Below, piece by piece: positions 26,301-41,000 of a stretch of DNA of 64,000 bases (position 1 is the first letter of the stretch; every line of letters begins with the position of its first letter). Made by a program: the position numbers and the translations under genes. The notes under the pieces are model-generated. The model was not told the origin of the DNA. It saw nothing but the letters and a program-made list of their open reading frames with translations, and made no database searches. The stretch comes from Coriaria nepalensis (lineage: Eukaryota; Streptophyta; Magnoliopsida; Cucurbitales; Coriariaceae), in NCBI GenBank assembly GCA_027186245.1, contig CP114483.1, forward strand, positions 18,558,220 through 18,622,219. Reading direction: 5' to 3'.

Positions 26301-28367
26301 AAATAATGCATTGTTGTCTGCAATAGATTAATTGCAAGTTATGTAAGAAAATCATGTTGGAAGGGCGAAAATAGAATTCATTAGAATTAGTTTAGAAGGA
26401 TTTAATCACTACGAGAGACTTAACGACATGATTTTAAGGCTAAAGAAATGCATTGTTGCCTTCAATAGATCAACTGCAAGTTATGCACGAAACTCATGTT
26501 TATAGTGCAAATTTCGTTCGAAGTGTTTTAGAATTATTTAATAACTGAAAGAGACGCAATTATACGAGTTTAAGGCCTAAAAAATGCATAGTTGCCTTCA
26601 ATAGATCATTTGTAGGTTATGCATGAAAGTCGTGTTTTAAATGCAAAAATATAATTGGTTCGACATGCTTTCAAATAATTTAATGATATGAAAAGACTGA
26701 ATGATATGCTTTTTAAGGCTAAAATAATGCATTGTTGTCTGCAATAGATTAATTGCAAGTTATGTAACAAAATGATGTTTGAAGGGCGAAAATAGAATTT
26801 GTTCGAATTAATTTAGAATGTTTTAATCACTACAAGAGACTCAATGACATGATTTTAAGGCTAAACAAATGCATTGTTGCCTTCGATAGATCAACTGCAA
26901 GTTATGCACGAAAGTCATGTTTAAAGTGCGAATTTCGTCCGAAGTTATTTAGAATGATTTAATGACTGAAAGAGACGTAATTATACGACTTTAAGGCTAA
27001 AAAAATGCATAGTTGCCTTCAATAGATCATTTGCAGGTTATGCATGAAAGTCGCTTTTTAAATGCAAAAATATAATTGGTTCGACATGCTTTCAAATAAT
27101 TTAATGATATGAAAAGACTGAATGATATGCTTTTTAAGGCTAAAATAATGCATTGTTGTATGCAATAGATTAATTGCAAGTTATGTAAGAAAATCATGTT
27201 TGAAGGGCGAAAATAGAATTCGTTAGAATTAATTTAGAATGATTTAATCACTACAAGAGACTCAATGACATGATTTTAAGGCTAAACAAAGGCATTGTTG
27301 CCTTCGATAGATCAACTGCAAGTTATGCACGGAAGTCATGTTTAAAGTGCGAATTTCATTCGAAGTTATTTCGAATGATTTAATGACTGAAAGAGATGCA
27401 ATTATACGAGTTTAAGGCTAAAAAAATGCATAGTTTCCTTCAATAGATCATTTGTAGGTTATGCATGAAAGTCGTGTTTTAAATGCAAAAATATAATTGG
27501 TTCGACAGGCTTTCAAATAATTTAATGATATGAAAAGACTGAATGATATGCTTTTTAAGGCTAAAATAATGCATTGTTGTCTGCAATAGATTAATTGCAA
27601 GTTATGTAACAAAATGATGTTTGAAGGGCGAAAATAGAATTCGTTCGAATTAATTTAGAAGGATTTAATCACTACAAGAGACTCAACGACATGATTTTAA
27701 GGCTAAAGAAATGCATTGTTGCCTTCAATAGATCAACTGCAAGTTATGCACGAAACTCATGTTTAAAGTGCGAATTTCGTCCGAAGTTATTTAGAATGAT
27801 TTAATGACTGAAAGAGACGCAATTATACGACTTTAAAGCTAAAAAAATGCATAGTTGCCTTCAATAGATCATTTGCAGGGTATGCATGAAAGTCGCTTTT
27901 TAAATGCAAAAATATAATTGGTTCGACATGCTTTCAAATAATTTAATGATATGAAAAGACTGAATGATATTCTTTTTAAGGCTAAAATAATGCATTGTTG
28001 TCTGCAATAGATTAATTGCAAGTTATGTAACAAAATGATGTTTGAAGGGCGAAAATAGAATTCGTTCGAATTAATTTAGAATGATTTAATCACTACAAGA
28101 GATTCAATGACATGATTTTAAGGCTAAACAAATGCATCGTTGCCTTCGATAGATGAACTGCAAGTTATGCACGAAACTCATGTTTAAAGTGCGAATTTCG
28201 TTCGAAGTGATTTAGAATTATTTAATGACGGAAAGCGACGCAATTATACGAGTTTAAGGCTAAAAAAATGCATAGTTTCCTTCAATAGATCATTTGCAGG
28301 TTATGCATGAAAGTCGTTTTTTAAATGCAAAATTATAATTGGTTCTACATGCTTTCAAATAATTTAA

Positions 28368-28403
28368 TGATACGAAAAGACTGAATGATATGAAAAGACT
28401 GAA
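28368..28403 (-). repeat. 18-bp direct duplication within monomer b, third copy
   Basis: Identical to the copy at 23,298, including the TGATAC base, and exactly 5,070 bp from it. It therefore arose by the large duplication, not by a new slippage event. Confidence 0.93.
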
Positions 28404-30599
28404 TGATATGCTTTTTAAGGCTAAAATAATGCATTGTTGTCTGCAATAGATTAATTGCAAGTTATGTAAGAAAATCATGTTTGAAGGGCGAAAATAGAAT
28501 TCATTTGAATTAATTTAGAATGATTTAATCACTACAAGAGACTCAATGACATGATTTTAAGGATAAACAAATGCATTGTTGCCTTCGATAGATCAACTGC
28601 AAGTTATGCACGGAACTCATGTTTAAAGTGCGAATTTCATTCGAAGTTATTTAGAATGATTTAATGATTGAAAGAGACGCAATTATACGAGTTTAAGGCT
28701 AAAAAAATGCATAGTTTCCTTCAATAGATCATTTGCAGGTTATGCATGAAAGTCGTGTTTTAAATGCAAAATTATAATTGGTTCGACATGCTTTCAAATA
28801 ATTTAATGATATGAAAAGACTGAATGATATGGTTTTTAAGGCCAAAATAATCAATTGTTATCTGCAATAGATTAATTGCAAGTTATGTAAGAAAATAATG
28901 TTTGAAGGGCAAAAATAGAATTCGTTCGAATTAATTTAGAAGGATTTAATCACTACAAGAGACTCAACGACATGATTTTAAGTCTAAAGAAATGCATTGG
29001 TGCCTTTAATAGATCAACTGCAAGTTATGCACGAAAGTCATGTTTAAAGTGCGAATTTCGTCCGAAGTTATTTAGAATGATTTAATGACTAAAAGAGACG
29101 TAATTATACGACTTTAAGGCTAAAAAAATGCATAGTTGCCTTCAATTGATCATTTGCAGGTTATGCATGAAAGTCGCTTTTTAAATGCAAAAATATAATT
29201 GGTTCGACATGCTTTCAAATAATTTAATGATATGAAAAGACTGAATGATATGCTTTTTAAGGCTAAAATAATGCATTGTTGCCTGCAATAGATTAATTGC
29301 AAGTTATGTAACAAAATGATGTTTGAAGGGCGAAAATAGAATTCGTTCGAATTAATTTAGAATGATTTAATCACTACAAGAGACTCAATGACATGATTTT
29401 AAGGCTAAACAAATGCATTGTTGCCTTCGATAGATCAACTGCAAGTTATGCACGAAAGTCATGTTTAAAGTGCGAATTTCGTCCGAAGTTATTTAGAATG
29501 ATTTAATGACTGAAAGAGACGTAATTATACGACTTTAAGGCTAAAAAAATGCATAGTTGCCTTCAATAGATCATTTGCAGGTTATGCATGAAAGTCGCTT
29601 TTTAAATGCAAAAATATAATTGGTTCGACATGCTTTCAAATAATTTAATGATATGAAAAGACTGAATGATATGCTTTTTAAGGCTAAAATAATGCATTGT
29701 TGTCTGCAATAGATTAATTGCAAGTTATGTAACAAAATGATGTTTGAAGGGCGAAAATAGAATTCGTTCGAATTAATTTAGAATGATTTAATCACTACAA
29801 GAGACTCAATGACATGATTTTAAGGCTAAACAAATGCATTGTTGCCTTCGATAGATGAACTGCAAGTTATGCACGAAACTCATGTTTAAAGTGCGAATTT
29901 CGTTCGAAGTGATTTAGAATTATTTAATGACGGAAAGCGACGCAATTATACGAGTTTAAGGCTAAAAAAATGCATAGTTTCCTTCAATAGATCATTTGCA
30001 GGTTATGCATGAAAGTCGTGTTTTAAATGCAAAATTATAATTGGTTCTACATGCTTTCAAATAATTTAATGATATGAAAAGACTGAATGATATGCTTTTT
30101 AAGGCTAAAATAATGCATTGTTGTCTGCAATAGATTAATTGCAAGTTATGTAAGAAAATCATGTTTGAAGGGCGAAAATAGAATTCATTTGAATTAATTT
30201 AGAATGATTTAATCACTACAAGAGACTCAATGACATGATTTTAAGGCTAAACAAATGCATTGTTGCCTTCGATAGATCAACTGCAAGTTATGCACGAAAC
30301 TCATGTTTATAGTGCAAATTTCGTTCGAAGTGTTTTAGAATTATTTAATAACTGAAAGAGACGCAATTATACGAGTTTAAGGCCTAAAAAATGCATAGTT
30401 GCCTTCAATAGATCATTTGTAGGTTATGCATGAAAGTCGTGTTTTAAATGCAAAAATATAATTGGTTCGACATGCTTTCAAATAATTTAATGATATGAAA
30501 AGACTGAATGATATGCTTTTTAAGGCTAAAATAATGCATTGTTGTATGCAATAGATTAATTGCAAGTTATGTAAGAAAATCATGTTTGAAGGGCGAAAA

Positions 30600-31830
30600 T
30601 AGAATTCGTTAGAATTAATTTAGAATGATTTAATCACTACAAGAGACTCAATGACATGATTTTAAGGCTAAACAAATGCATTGTTGCCTTCGATAGATCA
30701 ACTGCAAGGTATGCACGGAAGTCATGTTTAAAGTGCGAATTTCATTCGAAGTTATTTAGAATGATTTAATGACTGAAAAAGACGCAATTATACGAGTTTA
30801 AGGCTAAAAAAATGCATAGTTTCCTTCAATAGATCATTTGCAGGTTATGCATGAAAGTTGTGTTTTAAATGCAAAATTATAATTGGTTCGACATGCTTTC
30901 AAATAATTTAATGATATGAAAAGACTGAATGATATGGTTTTTAAGGCCAAAATAATCAATTGTCGTCTGCAATAGATTAATTGCAAGTTATGTAAGAAAA
31001 TAATGTTTGAAGGGCAAAAATAGATTTCGTTCGAATTAATTGAGAAGGATTTAATCACTACAAGAGACTCAACGACATGATTTTAAGGCTAAAGAAATGC
31101 ATTGGTGCCTTCAATAGATCAACTGCAAGTTATGAACGAAAGTCATGTTTAAAGTGCGAATTTCGTCCGAAGTTATTTAGAATGATTTAATGACTGAAAG
31201 AGACGCAATTATACGACTTTAAGGCTAAAAAAATGCATAGTTGCCTTCAATAGATCATTTGCAGGTTATGCATGAAAGTCGCTTTTTAAATGCAAAAATA
31301 TAATTGGTTCGACATGCTTTCAAATAATTTAATGATATGAAAAGACTGAATGATATGCTTTTTAAGGCTAAAATAATGCATTGTTGTCTGCAATAGATTA
31401 ATTGCAAGTTATGTAACAAAATGATGTTTGAAGGGCGAAAATAGAATTCGTTAGAATTAATTTAGAAAGATTTAATCACTAGAAGAGACTCAATGACATG
31501 ATTTTAAGGCTAAACAAATGCATTGTTGCCTTCGATAGATGAACTGCAAGTTATGCACGAAACTCATGTTTAAAGTGCGAATTTCGTTCGAAGTGATTTA
31601 GAATTATTTAGTGACGGAAAGCGACGCAATTATACGAGTTTAAGGCTAAAAAAATGCATAGTTTCCTTCAATAGATCATTTGCAGGTTATGCATGAAAGT
31701 CGTGTTTTAAATGCAAAATTATAATTGGTTCGACATGCTTTCAAATAATTTAATGATATGAAAAGACTGAATGATATGCTTTTTAAGGCTAAAATAATGC
31801 ATTGTTGTCTGCAATAGATTAATTGCAAGT
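30600..31830 (-). repeat. Third, partial copy of the 20-kb segment
   Basis: This segment matches about 19,630-20,840 at an offset near 10,982 bp. Shared unusual bases include GCAAGGTATGCACGG, GGCCAAAATAATCAATTGTCG, TTAGAAAGATTTAATCACTAG and TTTAGTGACGGAAAGCGACG. It parts from the other copies near 31,830. A related copy at 7,990 bp offset lies at about 38.1-39.4 kb. These pairs link zone 3 with zone 5. Confidence 0.8.
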
Positions 31831-32439
31831 TATGTAAGAAAATCATGTTTGAAGGGCGAAAATAGAATTCGTTAGAATTAATTTAGAATGATTTAATCAC
31901 TACAAGAGACTCAATGACATGATTTTAAGGCTAAACAAATGCATTGTTGCCTTCGATAGATCAACTGCATGTTATGCACGAAACTCATGTTTATCGTGCA
32001 AATTTCGTTCGAAGTGTTTTAGAATTATTTAATAACTGAAAGAGACGCAATTATACGAGTTTAAGGCCAAAAAAATGCATAGTTGCCTTCAATATATCAT
32101 TTGCAGGTTATGCATGAAAGTCGTGTTTTAAATGCAAAAATATAATTGCTTCGACATGCTTTCAAATAATTTAATGATATGAAAAGACTGAATGATATGC
32201 TTTTTAAGGCTAAAATAATGCATTGTTGTCTGCAATAGATTAATTGCAAGTTATGTAAGAAAATCATGTTTGAAGGGCGAAAATAGAATTCATTTGAATT
32301 AATTTAGAATGATTTAATCACTACAAGAGACTCAATGACATGATTTTAAGGCTAAACAAATGCATTGTTGCCTTCAATAGATCAACTACAAGTTTTGCAT
32401 GGAAGTCATGTTTAAAGTGCGAATTTCATTTGAAGTGAT

Positions 32440-33700
32440 TTAGAATGATTTAATGACTGAAAGATATGCAATTATACGACTTTACGGCTAAAAAAACTGC
32501 ATAGTTGCCTTAAATAGATCAATTGCAGGTTATGTGTGAAAGTCGTGTTTTAAATGCAAAAATATAATTGGTTCAACGTCCTTTCAAATAATTTAATGAT
32601 ATGGAAAGACTAAATGATATGTTTTTTAAGGCTAAAATAATGCATTGTTGTCTGCAATAGATTAATTGCAAGTCATGTTTGAAGGGCGAAAATAGAATTC
32701 GTTCGAATTAATTTAGAATGGTTTAATCACTACAAGATATTCAATGACATGATTTTAAGGCTCAACAAATGCATTGTTGCCTTCAATACATCAACTGCAA
32801 GTTTTGCACAAAAGTCATGTTTAAAGTGCGCATTTCGTTCGAAGTGATTTAGAATGATTTATTGACTGAAAGAGACGCAATTATACGACTTTAAGGCTAA
32901 AAAAATGCATAGTTGCCTTCAATAGATCATTTGCAGGTTATGCATGAAACTTGTGTTTAAAATGTAAAAATAGAATTGGTTAAACGTGCTTTCAAATAAT
33001 TTAATGATATTAAAAGACTGAATGATATGCTTTTTAAGGCTAAAATAATGCATTGTTGTCTGCAATAGATTAATTGCAAGTTATGTAAGAAAATCATGTT
33101 TGAAGGGCGAAAATAGAATTCGTTAGAATTAATTTAGAATGATTTAATCACTACAAGAGACTCAATGACATGATTTTAAGGCTAAACAAATGCATTGTTG
33201 CCTTCGATAGATCAACTGCAGGTTATGCACGAAACTCATGTTTAAAGTGCGAATTTCATTCGAAGTTATTTAGAATGATTTAATGACAGAAAGAGACGCA
33301 ATTATACGACTTTAAGGATAAAAAAATGCATAGTTGCCTTCAATAGATCATTTGCAGGTTATGCATGAAACTCGTGTTTTAAATGTAAAAATAGAATTTG
33401 TTAAACGTGCTTTCAAATAATTTAATGATATTAAAAGACTGCATGATATGCTTTTTAAGGCTAAAATAATGCATTGTTGTCTGCAATAGATTAATTGCAA
33501 GTTATGTAAGAAAATGATGTTTGAAGGGCGAAAATAGAATTCGTTAGAATTAATTTAGAATGATTTAATCACTACAAGAGACTCAATGACATGATTTTAA
33601 GGCTAAACAAATGCATTGTTGCCTTCGATAGATCAACTGCAAGTTATGCACGAAACTCATGTTTATCGTGCAAATTTCGTTCGAAGTGATTTAGAATGAT
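32440..33700 (-). repeat. Block B zone 4: diverged trimers
   Basis: About three trimers with many private changes: CAAGTTTTGCAT, GGTTCAACGTCC, a 13-bp deletion (GCAAGTCATG at about 32,670), and GGTTAAACGTGC with GATATTAAAAGAC at about 32,980 and 33,400. A c2 monomer reappears at about 32,480. The zone sits between two recently amplified regions and looks like an older remnant. No gene is present. Confidence 0.78.
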
Positions 33701-34074
33701 TTAATAACTGAAAGAGACGCAATTATACGAGTTTAAGGCCAAAAAAATGCATAGTTGCCTTCAATAGATCATTTGCAGGTTATGCATGAAAGTCGTGTTT
33801 TAAATGCAAAAATATAATTGGTTCGACATGCTTTCAAATAATTTAATGATATGAAAACACTGAATGATATGCTTTTTAAGGCTAAAATAATGCATTGTTG
33901 TCTGCAATAGATTAATTGCAAGTTATGTAAGAAAATCATGTTTGAAGGGCGAAAATAGAATTAATTTGAATTAATTTAGAATGATTTAATCACTACAAGA
34001 GACTCAATGACATGATTTTAAGGCTAAACAAATGCATTGTTGCCTTCGATAGATCAACTGCAAGTTATGCACGA

Positions 34075-37000
34075 AACTCATGTTTATCGTGCAAATTTCG
34101 TTCGAAGTGTTTTAGAATTATTTAATAACTGAAAGAGACGCAATTATACGAGTTTAAGGCCAAAAAAATGCATAGTTGCCTTCAATAGATCATTTGAAGG
34201 TTATGCATGAAAGTCGTGTTTTAAATGCAAAAATATAATTGGTTCGACATGCTTTCAAATAATTTAATGATATGAAAACACTGAATGATATGCTTTTTAA
34301 GGCTAAAATAATGCATTGTTGTCTGCAATGGATTAATTGCAAGTTATGTAAGAAAATCATGTTTGAAGGGCGAAAATAGAATTAATTTGAATTAATTTAG
34401 AATGATTTAATCACTACAAGAGACTCAATGACATGATTTTAAGGCTAAACAAATGCATTGTTGCCTTCGATAGATCAACTGCAAGTTATGCACGGAACTC
34501 ATGTTTAAAGTGCGAATTTCGTTCGAAGTGATTTAGAATTATTTAATGACTGAAAGAGACGCAATTATACGAGTTTAAGGCTAAAAAAATGCATAGTTGC
34601 CTTCAATAGATCATTTGCAGGTTATGCATGAAAGTCGTGTTTTAAATGCAAAAATATAATTGGTTCGACATGCTTTCAAATAATTTAATGATATGAAAAC
34701 ACTAAATGATATGCTTTTTAAGGCTAAAATAATGCATTGTTGTCTGCAATAGATTAATTGCAAGTTATGTAAGAATATCATGTTTGAAGGGCGAAAATTG
34801 AATTAATTTGAATTAATTTAGAATGATTTAATCACTACAAGCGACTCAATGACATTATTTTAAGGCTAAACAAATGCATTGTTGCCTTCGATAGATCAAC
34901 TGCAAGTTATGCACGGAACTCATGTTGAAAGTGCGAATTTCATTCGAAGTGATTTAGAATGATTTAATGACTGAAAGAGATGCAATTATACGACTTTACG
35001 GCTAAAAAAACTGCATAGTTGCCTTCAATAGATCAATTGCAGGTTATGTGTGAAAGTCGTGTTTTAAATGCAAAATTATAATTGGTTCGACATGCTTTCA
35101 AATAATTTAATGATGTGAAAAGACTGAATGATATGGTTTTTAAGGCTAAAATAATCAATTGTTGTCTGCAATAGATTAATTGCAAGTTATGTAAGAAAAT
35201 CATGTTTGAAAGGCAAAAATAGAATTCGTTCGAATTAATTTAGAAGGATTTAATCACTACGAGAGACTCAACGACATGATTTTAAGGCTAAAGAAATGCA
35301 TTGTTGCCTTCAATCGATCAACTGCAAGTTATGCACGAATGTCACGTTTAAAGTGCGAATTTCGTCCGAAGTTATTTAGAATGATTTAATGACTGAAAGA
35401 GACGCAATTATACGACTTTAAGGCTAAAAAAATGCATAGTTGCCTTCAATAGATCATTTGCAGGTTATGCATGAAAGTCATGTTTTAAATGCAAAAATAT
35501 AATTGGTTGGACATGCTTCCAAATAATTTAATGATATGAAAAGACTGAATGATATGCTTTTTAAGGCTACAATAATGCATTGTTGGCTGCAATAGATTAA
35601 TTGCAAGTTATGTAAGAAAATCATGTTTGAAGGGAAAAAATAGAATTCGTTAGAATTAATTTAGAATGATTTAATCACTACAAGAGACTAAATGACATGA
35701 TTTTAAGGCTAAACAAATGCATTGTTGCCTTCGATATATCAACTGCAAGTTATGCACGAAACTCATGTTTATCGTGCAAATTTCGTTCGAAGTGTTTTAG
35801 AATTATTTAATAACTGAAAGAGACGCAATTATACGAGTTTAAGGCCAAAAAAATGCATAGTTGCCTTCAATAGATCATTTGAAGGTTATGCATGAAAGTC
35901 GTGTTTTAAATGCAAAAATATAATTGGTTCGACATGCTTTCAAATAATTTAATGATATGAAAACACTGAATGATATGCTTTTTAAGGCTAAAATAATGCA
36001 TTGTTGTCTGCAATTGATTAATTGCAAGTTATGTAAGAAAATCATGTTTGAAGGGCGAAAATAGAATTAATTTGAATTAATTTAGAATGATTTAATCACT
36101 ACAAGAGACTCAATGACATGATTTTAAGGCTAAACAAATGCATTGTTGCCTTCGATAGATCAACTGCAAGTTATGCACGGAACTCATGTTTAAAGTGCGA
36201 ATTTCGTTCGAAGCGATTTAGAATTATTTAATGACTGAAAGAGACGCAATTATACGAGTTTAAGGCTAAAAAAATGCATAGTTGCCTTCAATAGATCATT
36301 TGCAGGTTATGCATGAAAGTCGTGTTTTAAATGCAAAAATATAATTGGTTCGACATGCTTTCAAATAATTTAATGATATGAAAACACTAAATGATATGCT
36401 TTTTAAGGCTAAAATAATGCATTGTTGTCTGCAATAGATTAATTGCAAGTTATGTAAGAAAATCATGTTTGAAGGGCGAAAATTGAATTAATTTGAATTA
36501 ATTTAGAATGATTTAATCACTACAAGCGACTCAATGACATTATTTTAAGGCTAAACAAATGCATTGTTGCCTTCGATAGATCAACTGCAAGTTATGCACG
36601 GAACTCATGTTGAAAGTGCGAATTTCATTCGAAGTGATTTAGAATGATTTAATGACTGAAAGAGATGCAATTATACGACTTTACGGCTAAGAAAACTGCA
36701 TAGTTGCCTTCAATAGATCAATTGCAGGTTATGTGTGAAAGTCGTGTTTTAAATGCAAAATTATAATTGGTTCGACATGCTTTCAAATAATTTAATGATG
36801 TGAAAAGACTGAATGATATGGTTTTTAAGGCTAAAATAATCAATTGTTGTCTGCAATAGATTAATTGCAAGTTATGTAAGAAAATCATGTTTGAAAGGCA
36901 AAAATAGAATTCGTTCGAATTAATTTAGAAGGATTTAATCACTACGAGAGACTCAACGACATGATTTTAAGGCTAAAGAAATGCATTGTTGCCTTCAATA

Positions 37001-37440
37001 GATCAACTGCAAGTTATGCACGAATGTCACGTTTAAAGTGCGAATTTCGTCCGAAGTTATTTAGAATGATTTAATGACTGAAAGAGACGCAATTATACGA
37101 CTTTAAGGCTAAAAAAATGCATAGTTGCCTTCAATAGATCATTTGCAGGTTATGCATGAAAGTCATGTTTTAAATGCAAAAAAATAATTGGTTGGACATG
37201 CTTCCAAATAATTTAATGATATGAAAAGACTGAATGATATGCTTTTTAAGGCTACAATAATGCATTGTTGGCTGCAATAGATTAATTGCAAGTTATGTAA
37301 GAAAATCATGTTTGAAGGGAAAAAATAGAATTCGTTAGAATTAATTTAGAATGATTTAATCACTACAAGAGACTAAATGACATGATTTTAAGGCTAAACA
37401 AATGCATTGTTGCCTTCGATAGATCAACTGCAAGTTATGC
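34075..37440 (-). repeat. 1,685-bp tandem duplication (4 trimers)
   Basis: About 34,075-35,759 and 35,760-37,440 match at an offset of 1,685 bp. Shared signs are TTTATCGTGCAAATTTCG, GAAGGTTATGCATG, GAACTCATGTTGAAAGTGCG, CACGAATGTCACG and GGCTACAATAATGC. Few differences are visible, for example CAATCGATC against CAATAGATC at about 35,315, and AAAAATATAATTGG against AAAAAAATAATTGG at about 37,180. Confidence 0.88.
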
Positions 37441-38029
37441 ACGGAACTCATGTTTAAAGTGCGAATTTCGTTCGAAGTGATTTAGAATGATTTAATGACT
37501 GAAAGAGATGCAATTATACGACTTTACGGCTAAAAAAACTGCATAGTTGCCTTCAATAGATCAATTGCAGGTTATGTGTGAAAGTCGTGTTTTAAATGCA
37601 AAAATATAATTGGTTCGACATGCTTTCAAATAATTTAATGATATGAAAAGACTGAATGATATGCTTTTGAAGGCTAAAATAATGCATTGTTGGCTGCAAT
37701 AGATTAATTGCAAGTTATGTAAGAAAATCATGTTTGAAGGGCGAAAATAGAATTCGTTCGAATTAATTTAGAATGATTTAATCACTACAAGAGACTCAAC
37801 GACATGATTTTAAGGCTAAAGAAATGCATTGTTGCCTTCAATAGATCAACTGCAACTTATGCACGAAAGTCATGTTTAAAGTGCGAATTTCGTCCGAAGT
37901 TATTTAGAATGATTTAATGACTGAAAGAGACACAATTATACGACTTTAAGGCTAAAAAAATGCATAGTTTGCTTCAATAGATCATTTGCAGGTTATGCAT
38001 GAAAGTCGTGTTTTAAATGCAAAATTATA

Positions 38030-41000
38030 ATTGGTTCGACATGCTTTCAAATAATTTAATGATATGAAAAGACTGAATGATATGCTTTTTAAGGCTAAAA
38101 TAATGCATGGTTGTGTGCAATAGATTAATTGCAAGTTTTGTAAGAAAATCATGTTTGAAGGGCGAAAATAGAATTCATTTGAATTAATTTAGAATGATTT
38201 AATCACTACAAGAGACTCAATGACATGATTTTAAGGCTAAACAAATGCATTGTTGCCTTCGATAGATCAACTGCAAGTTATGCACGAAACTCATGTTTAT
38301 AGTGCAAATTTCGTTCGAAGTGTTTTAGAATTATTTAATAACTGAAAGAGACGCAATTATACGAGTTTAAGGCCTAAAAAATGCATAGTTGCCTTCAATA
38401 GATCATTTGTAGGTTATGCATGAAAGTCGTGTTTTAAATGCAAAAATATAATTGGTTCGACATGCTTTCAAATAATTTAATGATATGAAAAGACTGAATG
38501 ATATGCTTTTTAAGGCTAAAATAATGCATTGTTGTATGCAATAGATTAATTGCAAGTTATGTAAGAAAATCATGTTTGAAGGGCGAAAATAGAATTCGTT
38601 AGAATTAATTTAGAATGATTTAATCACTACAAGAGACTCAATGACATGATTTTAAGGCTAAACAAATGCATTGTTGCCTTCGATAGATCAACTGCAAGGT
38701 ATGCACGGAAGTCATGTTTAAAGTGCGAATTTCATTCGAAGTTATTTAGAATGATTTAATGACTGAAAGAGACGCAATTATACGAGTTTAAGGCTAAAAA
38801 AATGCATAGTTTCCTTCAATAGATCATTTGCAGGTTATGCATGAAAGTCGTGTTTTAAATGCAAAATTATAATTGGTTCGACATGCTTTCAAATAATTTA
38901 ATGATATGAAAAGACTGAATGATATGGTTTTTAAGGCCAAAATAATCAATTGTCGTCTGCAATAGATTAATTGCAAGTTATGTAAGAAAATAATGTTTGA
39001 AGGGCAAAAATAGATTTCGTTCGAATTAATTGAGAAGGATTTAATCACTACAAGAGACTGAACGACATGATTTTAAGGCTAAAGAAATGCATTGGTGCCT
39101 TCAATAGATCAACTGCAAGTTATGAACGAAAGTCATGTTTAAAGTGCGAATTTCGTTCGAAGTTATTTAGAATGATTTAATGACAAAAAGAGACGCAATT
39201 ATACGACTTTAAGGCTAAAAAAATGCATAGTTGCCTTCAATAGATCATTTGCAGGTTATGCATGAAAGTCGCTTTTTAAATGCAAAAATATAATTGGTTC
39301 GACATGCTTTCAAATAATTTAATGATATGAAAAGACTGAATGATATGCTTTTTAAGGCTAAAATAATGCATTGTTGTCTGCAATAGATTAATTGCAAGTT
39401 ATGTAAGAAAATGATGTTTGAAGGGCGAAAATAGAATTCGTTAGAATTAATTTAGAATGATTTAATCACTACAAGAGACTCAATGACATGATTTTAAGGC
39501 TAAACAAATGCATTGTTGCCTTCGATAGATCAACTGCAAGTTATGCACGAAACTCATGTTTATCGTGCAAATTTCGTTCGAAGTGATTTAGAATGATTTA
39601 ATAACTGAAAGAGACGCAATTATACGAGTTAAGGCGAAAAAAATGCATAGTTGCCTTCAATAGATCATTTGCAGGTTATGCATGAAAGTCGTGTTTTAAA
39701 TGCAAAAATATAATTGGTTCGACATGCTTTCAAATAATTTAATGATATGAAAACACTGAATGATATGCTTTTTAAGGCTAAAATAATGCATTGTTGTCTG
39801 CAATTGATTAATTGCAAGTTATGTAAGAAAATCATGTTTGAAGGGCGAAAATAGAATTAATTTGAATTAATTTAGAATGATTTAATCACTACAAGAGACT
39901 CAATGACATGATTTTAAGGCTAAACAAATGCATTGTTGCCTTCGATAGATCAACTGCAAGTTATGCACGAAACTCATGTTTATCGTGCAAATTTCGTTCG
40001 AAGTCTTTTAGAATTATTTAATAACTGAAAGAGACGCAATTATACGAGTTTAAGGCCAAAAAAATGCATAGTTGCCTTCAATAGATCATTTGAAGGTTAT
40101 GCATGAAAGTCGTGTTTTAAATGCAAAAATATAATTGGTTCGACATGCTTTCAAATAATTTAATGATATGAAAACACTAAATGATATGCTTTTTAAGGCT
40201 AAAATAATGCATTGTTGTCTGCAATTGATTAATTGCAAGTTATGTAAGAAAATCATGTTTGAAGGGCGAAAATAGAATTAATTTGAATTAATTTAGAATG
40301 ATTTAATCACTACAAGAGACTCAATGACATGATTTTAAGGCTAAACAAATGCATTGTTGCCTTCGATAGATCAACTGCAAGTTATGCACGGAACTCATGT
40401 TTAAAGTGCGAATTTCGTTCGAAGTGATTTAGAATTATTTAATGACTGAAAGAGACGCAATTATACGAGTTTAAGGCTAAAAAAATGCATAGTTGCCTTC
40501 AATAGATCATTTGCAGGTTATGCATGAAAGTCGTGTTTTAAATGCAAAAATATAATTGGTTCGACATGCTTTCAAATAATTTAATGATATGAAAACACTA
40601 AATGATATGCTTTTTAAGGCTAAAATAATGCATTGTTGTCTGCAATAGATTAATTGCAAGTTATGTAAGAAAATCATGTTTGAAGGGCGAAAATTGAATT
40701 AATTTGAATTAATTTAGAATGATTTAATCACTACAAGCGACTCAATGACATTATTTTAAGGCTAAACAAATGCATTGTTGCCTTCGATAGATCAACTGCA
40801 AGTTATGCACGGAACTCATGTTGAAAGTGCGAATTTCATTCGAAGTGATTTAGAATGATTTAATGACTGAAAGAGATGCAATTATACGACTTTACGGCTA
40901 AAAAAACTGCATAGTTGCCTTCAATAGATCAGTTGCAGGTTATGTGTGAAAGTCGCGTTTTAAATGCAAGAATAGAATTGGTTCGACATGCTTTCAAATA

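Larger units (their letters stand above)
19909..30094 (-). repeat. 5,070-bp near-identical tandem duplication (12 trimers)
   Basis: Positions 19,909-24,978 and 24,979-30,048 match at an offset of exactly 5,070 bp, and the match runs on to about 30,094. Reading by eye I found five internal differences: 20,597/25,667, 21,351/26,421, 21,751/26,821, 21,786/26,856 and 23,912/28,982. That is about 99.9% identity, while neighbouring trimers differ by many percent. The left limit is set by GGTTCGAC against GGTTCTAC at 19,908/24,978, and the right limit by ATATGG against ATATGC near 25,025/30,095. The length is 12 trimers plus 30 bp, of which 18 bp is the tagged duplication. Very recent unequal exchange is the likely cause. 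Confidence 0.92.
18330..32440 (-). repeat. Block B zone 3: homogenised zone without c2
   Basis: Over about 14 kb no c2 monomer appears; c2 stops at about 18,120 and returns at about 32,480. Zone-specific variants are frequent instead: AAAGTCGCTTTTTAAATG in c, GTAACAAAATGATG in b, GACGGAAAGYGACGC at the start of c (Y is C or T), GGCCAAAATAATCAATTG in b and ATAGATGAACTGC in a. Most of the zone consists of the 5,070-bp tandem duplication. Recent local amplification has replaced the mixed pattern seen to the left. No gene is present. Confidence 0.85.
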
